Shown here: positions 33,518 through 42,229 of the stretch, piece after piece
Layout: each line of letters opens with the position of its first letter
How positions within the stretch are numbered: position 1 is the stretch's first letter
The notes under the pieces: generated by a model
What the model was told of the DNA's origin: nothing
The model's database searches: none
What the model saw: the letters and a program-made list of their open reading frames with translations, nothing else
NCBI RefSeq assembly: GCF_010994755.1
Contig: NZ_WHSB02000003.1
Span: forward strand, 248,001 to 312,000
Length of the DNA stretch: 64,000 nt
Source of the DNA: Shinella lacus
GTDB taxonomy: Bacteria; Pseudomonadota; Alphaproteobacteria; Rhizobiales; Rhizobiaceae
Direction: 5' to 3'
Translations under genes and position numbers: made by a program

Positions 33518-34329
33518 GCCGCTTTCCTTCCGAAGATCTTGCCGAGGAAGCTGCGCTTGTCGCCCGGAATGGTGACCGGCAAGTTTTCGCCTTTCAGCCT
33601 GCGCACTGCCTCGAAATAGGCAAGGGCCGGGGCACAACGGTTGTCGGCGAGGGTGACCGGGGCGCCGACATTGGAGGCGCGCAGCACATCCGTGCTTTCC
33701 GGGATGATGCCGAGCAGCGGGATGGAGAGGATTTCCAGCACGTCGTCGACCTTCAGCATGTCGCCGCGCTCGGCGCGGGCGGCGTCGTAGCGGGTCAGGA
33801 GCAGGTGTTTTTCCATGCGCTCGCCGTTTTCGGCCTTCAGCGTCTTGGAATCGAGCAGGCCGATGATGCGATCGGAATCGCGCACCGACGAGACTTCGGG
33901 ATTGGTCACGACGATCGCCACATCCGCATGGCGCATGGCGAGCGTGGCGCCGCGTTCGATGCCGGCGGGGCTGTCGCAGATCACCCAGTCGAAGGCGTTC
34001 TTCAGGGCGGCGATGACCTTCTCGACGCCTTCCGGCGTCAGGTTGTCCTTGTCGCGGGTCTGGGACGCGGGCAGCAGGTAGAGCGTCTCGACGCGCTTGT
34101 CGCGGATCAGCGCCTGGGTCAGCTTGGCTTCGCCCTGAATGACGTTGACGAGGTCATAGACCACGCGGCGTTCGGCACCCATGACGAGGTCGAGATTGCG
34201 CAGGCCGACGTCGAAATCCACGACCACGACCTTGTCGCCACCTTGCGCCAGCGCGGCGCCGAGGGCCGCGGTCGACGTCGTCTTGCCGACGCCGCCCTTG
34301 CCCGATGTAACCACGATTACCTTGCCCAT
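33514..34329 (-). CDS. minD: septum-site determining ATPase MinD
   Basis: 271 residues. The deviant Walker [16 protein letters not shown] at residues 9-23 carries the signature lysine, and [17 protein letters not shown] follows. The C-terminal [12 protein letters not shown] is the membrane-targeting amphipathic helix. It binds the membrane with ATP and recruits MinC and MinE. Second gene of minCDE. Confidence 0.97.
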   Translation of the reverse strand: MGKVIVVTSGKGGVGKTTSTAALGAALAQGGDKVVVVDFDVGLRNLDLVMGAERRVVYDLVNVIQGEAKLTQALIRDKRVETLYLLPASQTRDKDNLTPEGVEKVIAALKNAFDWVICDSPAGIERGATLAMRHADVAIVVTNPEVSSVRDSDRIIGLLDSKTLKAENGERMEKHLLLTRYDAARAERGDMLKVDDVLEILSIPLLGIIPESTDVLRASNVGAPVTLADNRCAPALAYFEAVRRLKGENLPVTIPGDKRSFLGKIFGRKAA

Positions 34330-34362
34330 TGACCTCTCCAGTTATGTGAACACGTTTTCGGT

Positions 34363-35127
34363 TCAGCCGAGTGTTGCCGCCTTGATCGTCTCGCCTTCCA
34401 GCCAGATCTGTACCGCCTTGCCGCGCAGCTCCGGTTCCATGTCGTCGGCCGTCTTGTAGAAGCCGTCGATGGCGATCAGCTCCGCTTCGAGCTTGCGGCA
34501 GAAGATGCGCGCCGTGCCGTTGCCCGTCGTGCCGGCCATCACCCGGCCGCGCAGCGGGCCATAGATGTGGACCGAGCCGCCGGCGACGACTTCCGCGCCG
34601 GATGCGACCGAGCCGATGATGGTGACATCGCCTTCGGGGAAGAAGACGGACTGCCCCGAGCGCACGGGCCGGGTCACGACGATCGACGGCGTCGCCATCG
34701 GCATGGCCTGGGCCGGCGCCGCGCTGATCGGGGCTGCCACGGCAGCCTTTGCCATCGGTTCGGACGTCTCTGCCTTGTCGGTGGCGTCCGTAGCCGGGGC
34801 CTCTATATCCGCCGTCGGGCGCCCGTCGGTCATTGCGGGCGGCATGTCGGCGCCGAGCATTGAGGAGCGTGCGCCCTCGATGCCCATGACCCGCACATTG
34901 CGGGCATTGAGCTGGCTGACGAGTTCGCGAAGCTCAGCGCGGTCGATCTCCAGCCCCTCGACATCGAGCACCACCGGGCGGCGCAGGAAGAAGCCGGCGG
35001 AACGGGCAGCCAGGTCGTCGAGTCGCACCAGCCAGTCCTCGAAGGGAAGCTCCGGGGTCAAGGCGAGTGCGAGGAAGGAGCGCCCCTTGAGGCGGATCGG
35101 CCGTGGTTGAGTTAACACGTCAGTCAT
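34363..35127 (-). CDS. minC: septum-site determining protein MinC
   Basis: 254 residues. N-terminal FtsZ-inhibiting domain (IRLKGRSFLALALTPELP), an Ala/Pro-rich linker of about 60 residues (roughly 90-150), and the C-terminal beta-helix with VFFPEGDVTIIGSVASGAEVVAGGSVHIYG. Start at 35127 is set by MTDVLTQPRP and homology; an upstream in-frame ATG would overlap the CtrA site. Thirty-three bp separate it from minD. Confidence 0.95.
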   Translation of the reverse strand: MTDVLTQPRPIRLKGRSFLALALTPELPFEDWLVRLDDLAARSAGFFLRRPVVLDVEGLEIDRAELRELVSQLNARNVRVMGIEGARSSMLGADMPPAMTDGRPTADIEAPATDATDKAETSEPMAKAAVAAPISAAPAQAMPMATPSIVVTRPVRSGQSVFFPEGDVTIIGSVASGAEVVAGGSVHIYGPLRGRVMAGTTGNGTARIFCRKLEAELIAIDGFYKTADDMEPELRGKAVQIWLEGETIKAATLG

Positions 35128-35168
35128 CTTGGTTAATTTTCGGTTGCTTTGGTGTAGCCGTGAAATGG

Positions 35169-35183
35169 TTAACAAACCATTAA
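35169..35183. promoter_or_regulatory. CtrA box upstream of minC
   Basis: TTAACAAACCATTAA is a perfect TTAA-N7-TTAA CtrA site, 42 bp before the minC ATG. It overlaps a hairpin AATGGTT-AACA-AACCATT (35165-35182). CtrA control of min genes is established for Sinorhizobium meliloti. Confidence 0.75.
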
Positions 35184-35366
35184 TTCGCAGGTCTAACTGG
35201 CGCGAGGCATGACGATGCGACCGTCCGTGCGGGATGGACAGCGCGGAAGTCGGTGGCTTCAGCTAATCTTTTGAAAATAAGATATTTTTTGCTTCGGATT
35301 TTTTGTCCGTAGCGCGCTCGAAACAGGCCGTCCGGCAGGGCGCAATGTCGCGATTCGAGCGGCGGC

Positions 35367-35396
35367 AGGGATGGCGGCACCGGGGCCGCCATCCCT
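35367..35396 (-). terminator. hairpin after the epimerase gene
   Basis: Perfect 12-bp arms AGGGATGGCGGC / GCCGCCATCCCT with a 6-nt loop, 48 bp after the stop at 35444 on the minus strand. There is no T-run, so it may be a factor-dependent terminator or a stabilising 3' end. Confidence 0.55.
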
Positions 35397-35443
35397 GTGA
35401 TTCTCTCGCCGCTGACAGGCCTCAACCCTTGGCGGCGGAGCGG

Positions 35444-36292
35444 TCAGATGAGGCCGTATTGCTGCGCCTTGTTGCGCAGGAAGGGCAGGCCGTTGCCCAT
35501 GACCTCCTCCATGTCGCGCGCGACGGGGCGCCAGACGGCGAGGCCGTAGGCCACTTCCGCCGGCATGTTGATGAAGCTTTCCATGGCAAGCCCGCCCTTG
35601 AAGCCGATGGCGGCGAGCGCCGCGTAGATCTCGTCCCAGGGGATGTTGCCATAGCCCGGCGTGCCGCGGTCGCTTTCGGAGAGGTGGATGTATTTCAGGT
35701 GGTCGCGGGCGATGATGATGCCGTTGGCCGCACCCTTTTCCTCGATGTTCATATGGTAGGTGTCGAGATGGACGAAGACATTGTCCGCGCCGACGCGCTC
35801 CACCATGTCGACGGCCTGCTGCGCCGAGTTGATCAGGTGGTTCTCGTAGCGGTTCACCGCCTCGACGCCGAGCTCGATTCCGTATTGCTTGGCGTGTTTC
35901 GCGGCCGCCTGGAGCACGCGCGCGATATTGTCGTATTCGGCCTGCGTCGGCGGCACGCCGGTGCGCTCGCCGATGCCGCCGAAGATGACGCCGGACAGCG
36001 CCTCGGCGCTCATTTCCGCGGTCTTCTCGATGGCGACCTTGAGGTGCTCGATCGCCGCATCCGGGCGGACGGAGGCCCAGGCGCGCTCCGGCAGGCCGAG
36101 CGAGCAGACGGCGCGCAGCTTGTTCTTTTGCAGGAGGTCGCGGGTGTGCTTGGTGTCGACCGCGGGTGCGTTGAGCAGCGCGATCTCGATGAAATCCATC
36201 TTGTAGTGCACTGCGCCGGCAATCGCCTTTTCGGCGCCCGCGCGATCCCAGTTCATGGTCCACATGCTGGTATGAACGCCGAAACCTTCCAT
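35444..36292 (-). CDS. D-psicose/D-tagatose 3-epimerase-like sugar isomerase
   Basis: 282 residues, a xylose-isomerase-like TIM barrel. Four metal/catalytic positions can be assigned by comparison with Agrobacterium psicose epimerase: Glu in GVEAVNRYENH, Asp in HLDTYHMNIEE, His in LKYIHLSESD and Glu in LAMESFINMP. It should interconvert ketoses at C3 in the cytosol. EryC-type tetrulose-phosphate isomerases share the fold, so the substrate may be smaller than a hexose. Start at 36292 follows AGGAGAGACGACC. Last gene of a ribose-type ABC operon. Confidence 0.88.
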   Translation of the reverse strand: MEGFGVHTSMWTMNWDRAGAEKAIAGAVHYKMDFIEIALLNAPAVDTKHTRDLLQKNKLRAVCSLGLPERAWASVRPDAAIEHLKVAIEKTAEMSAEALSGVIFGGIGERTGVPPTQAEYDNIARVLQAAAKHAKQYGIELGVEAVNRYENHLINSAQQAVDMVERVGADNVFVHLDTYHMNIEEKGAANGIIIARDHLKYIHLSESDRGTPGYGNIPWDEIYAALAAIGFKGGLAMESFINMPAEVAYGLAVWRPVARDMEEVMGNGLPFLRNKAQQYGLI

Positions 36293-36303
36293 GGTCGTCT
36301 CTC

Positions 36304-37290
36304 CTATTTTGTAAGCTTGATGAACTTGGCCGAGGCCCAGCGCAGCACCATCACCACGATGAGCAGGATGCCCCAGACGGCGGTCGCCAGATGCTGGTTG
36401 GCGCCGAGCAGGTTCAGCCCCGAGGACAGGAGCTGCAGCACGACCAACGCCACGAAGACGGGAAGCACCCGGCCGAAACCGCCGAACGGATTGATGCCGC
36501 CGAGGAAGCAGGCGAGCACGGTGATCAAGAGGTAGGATTCGCCGTGGCCGATGCGCACCGAATTGAACCGCGCCAGCATAATGATGCCGGCAACCGCCGC
36601 GATTGCGCCCGAGAGCATGTAGACTAGCACCAGCACCTTTCGGGTGTTGATGCCGGAATAGCGGGCGGATTCGATGTTGGAGCCGATCATGTAGGTGGAG
36701 AAGCCGAGCTTGCTGCGCGACAGCAGGACATGGCACGCCAGCACGCAGGCGATCAGGATGAGCAGCGGCACGGGAATGCCGAGAAGGCTGCCGTGGCCAA
36801 TCGGCGCGATGAAGCCGGGAAAGCCGGAAATGTCACCGCCGCGCGTGAGAAATTCTCCCAGGCCGCGGAGAAAAATCATCATCGAGAGCGAGACGAGGAT
36901 GGGGTGGGCGCGGGTAAACGCGATCACGAGGCCCATGACGAGGCCGCTTGCGGCCCCCACGCCGAGCGCCAGGAGCGAGCCGAGCAGGAAGGCGCCGGGG
37001 CCGGCGTCGGCGCCGCCATTGGCCTGCAACACCCAGGCGAGCGTCAGGCCGGCCATGTTGGCGGTGAAGGTGATCGCGAGGTTGAGGCCGCCCGTCAGGA
37101 TCGGCAGCAGCATGGCGAGCGTCAGGATGCCGAGCTCGGGAAGCTGGAAGGCGACCGAGCCGAAGGTCGCGGCGGTGAAGAATTGCGGCGAGGCGAGGCC
37201 GAAGACGATGAGCACGGCGGCAAGTGCTGCAAACGGGCCGGCCATGTCGGCACCGAAGATCGCGTTGAAGCGGGTGGCAAGCGCGTTCAT
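36304..37290 (-). CDS. ribose-type ABC permease (RbsC family) 2
   Basis: 328 residues, about 8-10 spans, with the family's LGGINPFGGFGRV loop and the FTRAHPILVSLSMMIFLRGL segment. Its ATG overlaps the stop of the other permease gene by 4 bp, so two different permeases probably form a heterodimer. Confidence 0.88.
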   Translation of the reverse strand: MNALATRFNAIFGADMAGPFAALAAVLIVFGLASPQFFTAATFGSVAFQLPELGILTLAMLLPILTGGLNLAITFTANMAGLTLAWVLQANGGADAGPGAFLLGSLLALGVGAASGLVMGLVIAFTRAHPILVSLSMMIFLRGLGEFLTRGGDISGFPGFIAPIGHGSLLGIPVPLLILIACVLACHVLLSRSKLGFSTYMIGSNIESARYSGINTRKVLVLVYMLSGAIAAVAGIIMLARFNSVRIGHGESYLLITVLACFLGGINPFGGFGRVLPVFVALVVLQLLSSGLNLLGANQHLATAVWGILLIVVMVLRWASAKFIKLTK

Positions 37291-38288
37291 CGGTCGTCTC
37301 CCTTTCTGGTGCGCATCGGCAGCAGGTTTTCCAGGCGGGCGCTCGACAGCGTAATGGCGACGAGGATGATGGCGCCGACGATCATCTTGAAGGCGAAGGG
37401 CGAGACGCCCATCAGGTTGAGGCCGTTCTGGGTAATCGAGACCAGCAGCACGCCGAGCACGCAGCCGAGCACCGTGCCCTTGCCGCCGCCAAGCCGCGCG
37501 CCGCCGAGCACGACGGCGGCGAGCACGTCGAGTTCGCGGCCATAGAGCGCGTTGGGCACGACCTCCTGCGCGTAATGCGCCTGCATGAGCCCGGCAATGC
37601 CCGCCATCATGCCGAGCCAGCCGAAGGCGATGAACTGCATGGCGCCGATATTGATGCCGAAGCGGCGCGCGCCCTCCGGATTGTCGCCGAAGGCGTAGAG
37701 CTGGCGGCCGGTCGTCGTGCGGGTGATGAAGAGCCAGGTAACGGCGACGCAGACGGCCATGACGACGACGGGCAGCGTGATTTCCGCCCAGCTGCCATCC
37801 GCCATCTCGCGCTCGTAGACGATGACGCGTGTCGTCAGCCAGTCCGGCAGGTTGTAGATCGACACGCCGCGCGTGAAGAACATCAGCAGGCCGAAATAGA
37901 CGTTGAAGGTCGCGATCGTGGCGACGATCGAGATGATGCGGAAGCGGAGGATGAGGAAGGCGTTGATGAGCCCGAGCCCGATGCCGGCGCTTCCCGCGAT
38001 GAGAAGGCCGGAGACCCAGCCGCCCCCGCCGATGCGCTCCAGCAGGAGCGCCGTCACATATTGCACGACGGACGCGGCGACGGCGAAGGAGATGTCGATG
38101 CCGCCGGCGATGAGCACCACGAGCAGGCCGACGGCGAAGATGATGTTGACGGCGCTGATGTTGAGCAGGTCGAAGGCATTGCCGAGGGTGAAGAAACGCT
38201 CGGTCGCGAAGGACAGCACGATACTGATCGCGATGATGACGGCGAAAAGCACGGCTTCGGTGGTGTGGGCGGCGACGAGTTTACGCAT
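37287..38288 (-). CDS. ribose-type ABC permease (RbsC family) 1
   Basis: 333 residues with a GGIDISFAVAASVVQYVTALL segment typical of RbsC-like permeases and a VLGGARLGGGKGTVLGCVLG loop. It overlaps the ATPase gene's end by 8 bp. It imports a monosaccharide or alditol together with the neighbouring permease. Confidence 0.9.
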   Translation of the reverse strand: MRKLVAAHTTEAVLFAVIIAISIVLSFATERFFTLGNAFDLLNISAVNIIFAVGLLVVLIAGGIDISFAVAASVVQYVTALLLERIGGGGWVSGLLIAGSAGIGLGLINAFLILRFRIISIVATIATFNVYFGLLMFFTRGVSIYNLPDWLTTRVIVYEREMADGSWAEITLPVVVMAVCVAVTWLFITRTTTGRQLYAFGDNPEGARRFGINIGAMQFIAFGWLGMMAGIAGLMQAHYAQEVVPNALYGRELDVLAAVVLGGARLGGGKGTVLGCVLGVLLVSITQNGLNLMGVSPFAFKMIVGAIILVAITLSSARLENLLPMRTRKGDDR

Positions 38289-39795
38289 AGACGGCCGCCT
38301 CGATGTCCTTGAGCGTCGTCGCGCGCGGATCGTGCCAGCCGGCCATGCGGCCCTTTTCCATGTGGAGGACCCGGTCGGCGTTGAAATAGACCTCCGGCAC
38401 TTCGTCCGAGATCAGGATGATCGCGAGCCCGGCTTCGGCGAGCCGCGCGACGATCTCGAAAATCCCGGCGCGCGCGCCGACATCGACGCCGACCGTCGGC
38501 GAATCGAGGATCAGCACCTTCGGATCGGTCGCAAGCCATTTGGCGATCGCCACGCGCTGCTGGTTGCCGCCCGATAGCGTCGAGATCGCATCTTCCTGCT
38601 GGCCGATCTTGACGCCGAGATCGGCGATCCAGCGCGAAACGAGCGCGCGCTTCTTGGTTGGCGAAATCAGCCTGCCGCTGAGAATGCGGTTGAGCGAGGC
38701 CATGACGAGGTTGTCGGCGATCGACTGCGGCTGGTTGAGGCCGAGGGCCAGGCGATCCTCCGAGAGATAGGCGACGCCCGCGGCGATCGCCTGCCGGTTG
38801 GAGGCAAAACGCACCGCCTTGCCCTCCAGCGTGATCGTGCCGGCGGCCGGCTGGCGCATGCCGAAGAGCGTCAGAGCAAGCTCGGTGCGGCCCGAGCCGA
38901 GAAGGCCGGTAATGCCGAGCGTTTCGCCGCGGCGCAGCTCGAAGGAAATGTCGCGGAATTCGCCCGGCCGGGAGAGGCCCTGCACGGACAGCACGACGGG
39001 GTTTCGGGAAATGTCATGGGCGCGCACGGACTGGTCGAAGGTGCGGCCCGTCATCAGTTCGGTGATCCGCGATTGCGTCATGCCCTCGACCGGATAGACG
39101 CCGACCAGCGCGCCATCCCGCAGCACGGTGAGGCGCGAGGAGATTTCCAGCACTTCCGCAAGGCGGTGGCTGACGAAGACGACGGCGACGCCGGAGGCCG
39201 AAAGCGTGTGTACGATGGCGAGCAGGTGATCGGTTTCCGACTGGGTCAGCGACGCCGTCGGCTCGTCCATGAAGACGATGCGCGCCTCGCCGACCAACGC
39301 GCGGGCGATCGCCACGATCTGGCGCTGCGCGATGGCAAAATCCTTGAGCGGCCGGTCGACGTCGAGCGTTACGCCGAGCCGGGCGAGCGCATCCTCGGCT
39401 ATTTTACGGATCGCCGGATAACGGACGAAGCGCGGGCGCGCGCCGGAGAGCGTCTGGAAGGCGATGTTTTCCGCGACGGTCATTTCGGGAAACAGCGCGA
39501 GGTCCTGCCAGATCACCTGGATGCCGAGCGATTGCGCGATACCCGGCGTCATCGACGAAACGGCCGCGCCGTCGAACACGATCTCGGCGCCGGCCGCCGG
39601 CCGGTAGACGCCGGTAATGACCTTGATCAGCGTGCTCTTGCCAGAGCCGTTCTCGCCGGCGAGGCAATGGACTTCGCCCGGCATGACCTCGAAGGAGACG
39701 TTCTTCAGCGCCCGAACCCCGCCGAAGGTCATGTTGATGTTGCGAAGCGAAAGGATCGGTCGGGCGTCTTCGCCTGGGGCCGTTGTCATGTCCAT
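38281..39795 (-). CDS. ribose-type ABC ATPase with two nucleotide-binding domains
   Basis: 504 residues, the duplicated RbsA/XylG layout. The first domain has Walker A AGENGSGKSTL and Walker B IVFMDEPTASLT; the second a degenerate loop (TGLLGSGRTELALTLFG) plus signature LSGGNQQRVAIAKWL. ATG at 39795 or 39789 are both possible. Separated from the binding-protein gene by a strong hairpin. Confidence 0.92.
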   Translation of the reverse strand: MDMTTAPGEDARPILSLRNINMTFGGVRALKNVSFEVMPGEVHCLAGENGSGKSTLIKVITGVYRPAAGAEIVFDGAAVSSMTPGIAQSLGIQVIWQDLALFPEMTVAENIAFQTLSGARPRFVRYPAIRKIAEDALARLGVTLDVDRPLKDFAIAQRQIVAIARALVGEARIVFMDEPTASLTQSETDHLLAIVHTLSASGVAVVFVSHRLAEVLEISSRLTVLRDGALVGVYPVEGMTQSRITELMTGRTFDQSVRAHDISRNPVVLSVQGLSRPGEFRDISFELRRGETLGITGLLGSGRTELALTLFGMRQPAAGTITLEGKAVRFASNRQAIAAGVAYLSEDRLALGLNQPQSIADNLVMASLNRILSGRLISPTKKRALVSRWIADLGVKIGQQEDAISTLSGGNQQRVAIAKWLATDPKVLILDSPTVGVDVGARAGIFEIVARLAEAGLAIILISDEVPEVYFNADRVLHMEKGRMAGWHDPRATTLKDIEAAVYA

Positions 39796-39852
39796 GCCTG
39801 CTGCCTGTTCCGTCGAGCACCGTCAGGGGCGGAAGCCGCGCTTTTGCCGAGT

Positions 39853-39881
39853 GTCGGGCCGGCAGGAATAACCGGCCCGAC
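39853..39881 (-). repeat. intercistronic hairpin between binding-protein and ATPase genes
   Basis: Perfect 10-bp arms GTCGGGCCGG / CCGGCCCGAC with a 9-nt loop, placed as at 11847-11890 and 52347-52374. It likely stabilises the abundant binding-protein message. Confidence 0.7.
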
Positions 39882-39902
39882 GCCCCGGGAGGGAGCCTCT
39901 TG

Positions 39903-40886
39903 TCAGAGGCCCATGGCGGCCAGGTCGTCGACCGTGTCCTTATTGATGGGCAGAAGCTGGTCGACGATGATGTCGTTGCCGACCGGCTTGATCACGCCGA
40001 GGCCCGGAATGTCGTCGCCTTCCTTGACGCTTTCGCCCTTGATGAGGCGGTCGGCAAGCGTGACGAAGACCTCGCCGGCCTGTTTCGGATTCCACATGAA
40101 GCCGCCGGAAATGGCGTCCGACTTGATGAGCTTCTGGCCCTGGCCGGGCGAGAACGGGCCGAGCACGAAGATCTCGCCGGTCTTGCGGCGTTCCTCGACA
40201 GCGCGGCCGGCGCCGATCGGGCCCTGGCTACCGAAGGCGAGGAAGCCCTTGAGGTTCGGGTGCGCCGCGATCAGGTCGAGTGCGGTGGAACGGCTCTTGT
40301 CGACGTCTTCGGCCACGCCGTAGCGCTCGCCGACCAGCGTCATCTCGGGATAGTTGGCCTTGATATAGGCGATGGCCGCATCCGCCCAGGCATTGTGCAG
40401 CGGCACGGTCAGCGAGCCGACGAAGACGGCATATTCGCCCTTGCCGCCCGTCTTTTCGGCGAGCAGCTTGCCATGGGCCTCGCCGAAGCCGGTGGACGAG
40501 GCAAGCTCGAAGTTCCAGTCGGCGCCCTTCTGCGAGGGCGATTCATGGGTGATGACCTTGATGCCGGCGGCCTGCGCCTTGGTGAGCACGGGCTCCAGCA
40601 CCTTGGCGTCGTTCGGCACCACGCCGATGACTTTGACTCCCTGGGCGATCAGGTCCTCGATGGCGCGCACCTGGAGCGCCGGGTCGGCGCTGGTCGGGCC
40701 GACCATGAAGGCGTCGACGCCGAGTTTCTGGCCCTGTTCCTTGATGCCGGCCTCCATCGCGTTGAACCACGGAATGCCGCCGATCTTGACGACGACGCCG
40801 ATTTTCGGCGTGTCCTGCGCGAGCGCGGCCACCGCGCCGGCAAGCGAGAGCGATGCGGCAAAAGCCGCCACGATAAGCTTCCTCAT
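39903..40886 (-). CDS. ribose-type periplasmic sugar-binding protein
   Basis: 327 residues. Signal peptide to about residue 23 (FAASLSLAGAVAALAQD), then the peripla-BP-4 pattern: KIGVVVKIGGIPWFNAMEAG, a VRAIEDLIAQGVKVIGVVPND block and ITHESPSQKGADWNFE. Start at ATG 40886 follows GAGGAGGAGTGGAC. First gene of the operon, divergent from a LacI repressor gene. Confidence 0.92.
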   Translation of the reverse strand: MRKLIVAAFAASLSLAGAVAALAQDTPKIGVVVKIGGIPWFNAMEAGIKEQGQKLGVDAFMVGPTSADPALQVRAIEDLIAQGVKVIGVVPNDAKVLEPVLTKAQAAGIKVITHESPSQKGADWNFELASSTGFGEAHGKLLAEKTGGKGEYAVFVGSLTVPLHNAWADAAIAYIKANYPEMTLVGERYGVAEDVDKSRSTALDLIAAHPNLKGFLAFGSQGPIGAGRAVEERRKTGEIFVLGPFSPGQGQKLIKSDAISGGFMWNPKQAGEVFVTLADRLIKGESVKEGDDIPGLGVIKPVGNDIIVDQLLPINKDTVDDLAAMGL

Positions 40887-41015
40887 GTCCACTCCTCCTC
40901 AATGGTCGCGTCTGCGAACGAATACGACCGGCCGGCTTTGCGGCAGGTTGTTTCTGGTTTCTCCACGGCGAGGGAACTCCCTTGCCTCCCGTCCCGCCTC
41001 CTCCGGCGAACCATC

Positions 41016-41057
41016 TTGCACAATCGATCTTTCTTTTTTGCACAATCGATGGTGCAA
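41016..41057. promoter_or_regulatory. LacI-type operator region between the ABC operon and its repressor
   Basis: TTGCACAATCGATGGTGCAA (41038-41057) is a palindrome with TTGCAC/GTGCAA arms around a CG-centred core, the LacI-family layout. A second copy of the left 13 bp (TTGCACAATCGAT) starts 22 bp upstream at 41016. It lies 130 bp from the binding-protein start and 74 bp from the lacI-type start. Confidence 0.7.
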
Positions 41058-41130
41058 TGAATATCCGTCAGGCTAGGACTTTCGTCAAGGGGGATTTGTT
41101 CCTAAGGGAATGAGGATAGAAGAGGCAGAC

Positions 41131-42189
41131 ATGACAGACACCGGAAAGAAGAAGGCGACGATCTACGATCTCTCGGTTCTCTCGGGCAGCTCACCTTCCA
41201 CCGTCAGCGCGGTTCTCAACGGAAGCTGGCGAAAGCGGCGCATCAAGGAGGCGACCGCGACGCTCATCCAAGGGCTTGCCGTCGACCACGGCTATACCGC
41301 GAACCTTCAGGCGCGCGGCCTCCGCTCCTCCCGCTCCGGCCTCGTCGGCCTGCTTCTGCCGGTCTATGACAACCGCTATTTCTCCTCGATGGCGCAGTCC
41401 TTCGAGGCGGAGGTGAGGAGCCGCGGCCAGTGCCCGGTCGTGGTCAGCGCCTGCCGCGATCCGGAAGAAGAGCGTCAGGTGGTCGAGACGCTGATCTCCT
41501 ATTCGATCGACGAACTGTTCATCGCCGGCGCGACCGATCCGGACGGCGTGCACGACGTCTGCGAGAAGGCGGGGCTGCGCCACGTCAACATCGACCTGCC
41601 CGGCACCAAGGCGCCGTCCGTCATCAGCGATAACTACGGTGGCGCGCGCATGCTGACGCAGGCGATCATCGAGCGGGCACTGGCGGACGGCCCGGTGCCG
41701 CCGGAGGAGATCTACCTGTTCGGCGGCCGCGACGACCATGCCAGCCGCGAGCGTATCCGCGGTTTTCGCGACGTGAAGCGCGCGATGCTGGGCGGCGATC
41801 CCGATGCCTGCATCCGGCCGACCGGCTATTCACCTGGCATGACGGCGCGCGCCTTCGAGGCGTTCTATGCCGATCACGGCAAGCTGCCGCGCGGCTTCTT
41901 CGTCAATTCCTCGATCAACCTGGAAGGCCTGATGCGTTTTCTCGCGCAGCACCCGCACGAGACCTTCGCCGATATCGTCGTCGGTTGCTACGACTACGAT
42001 CCGTTCGGGTCTTTCCTGCCGTTCCCGGTCTTCATGATCCGGCAGGACAGCGAGGCGATGATCACCAAGGGGTTTGAAATCCTCGGCACCAGCCGCGCGC
42101 CGGCGGTCACCCATCTGGTGCCGCCGATGCTCGTGCCGCCGCGCACCGCGCTGACCGGCCCGCTCGATGCCCTCAAGGACATCGAGTAG
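41131..42189 (+). CDS. LacI-family repressor
   Basis: 352 residues. N-terminal LacI helix-turn-helix (ATIYDLSVLSGSSPSTVSAVLNG) with a hinge helix (NLQARGLRSSRSGLVGLLLP) and a periplasmic-binding-like sensor. Start at 41131 follows GAGGCAGAC; the in-frame ATG at 41110 would add seven residues. Being divergent from the ribose-type ABC operon with a palindrome between, it most likely represses that operon until the sugar is present. Confidence 0.9.
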   Translation: MTDTGKKKATIYDLSVLSGSSPSTVSAVLNGSWRKRRIKEATATLIQGLAVDHGYTANLQARGLRSSRSGLVGLLLPVYDNRYFSSMAQSFEAEVRSRGQCPVVVSACRDPEEERQVVETLISYSIDELFIAGATDPDGVHDVCEKAGLRHVNIDLPGTKAPSVISDNYGGARMLTQAIIERALADGPVPPEEIYLFGGRDDHASRERIRGFRDVKRAMLGGDPDACIRPTGYSPGMTARAFEAFYADHGKLPRGFFVNSSINLEGLMRFLAQHPHETFADIVVGCYDYDPFGSFLPFPVFMIRQDSEAMITKGFEILGTSRAPAVTHLVPPMLVPPRTALTGPLDALKDIE

Positions 42190-42229
42190 GCGAGCCGGCC
42201 TCGGATTTCGAGATGATCTCGACTTGCGG

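Larger units (their letters stand above)
35128..35443. other. intergenic region upstream of minC
   Basis: This 316-bp gap holds the minC promoter with its CtrA box (35169-35183) at the left and a 12-bp-arm hairpin ending the epimerase operon (35367-35396) at the right. The AT-rich middle (35262-35305, with TTTTGAAAATAAGATATTTTTT) is unusual for this GC-rich window, but I see no gene in it. Confidence 0.7.
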
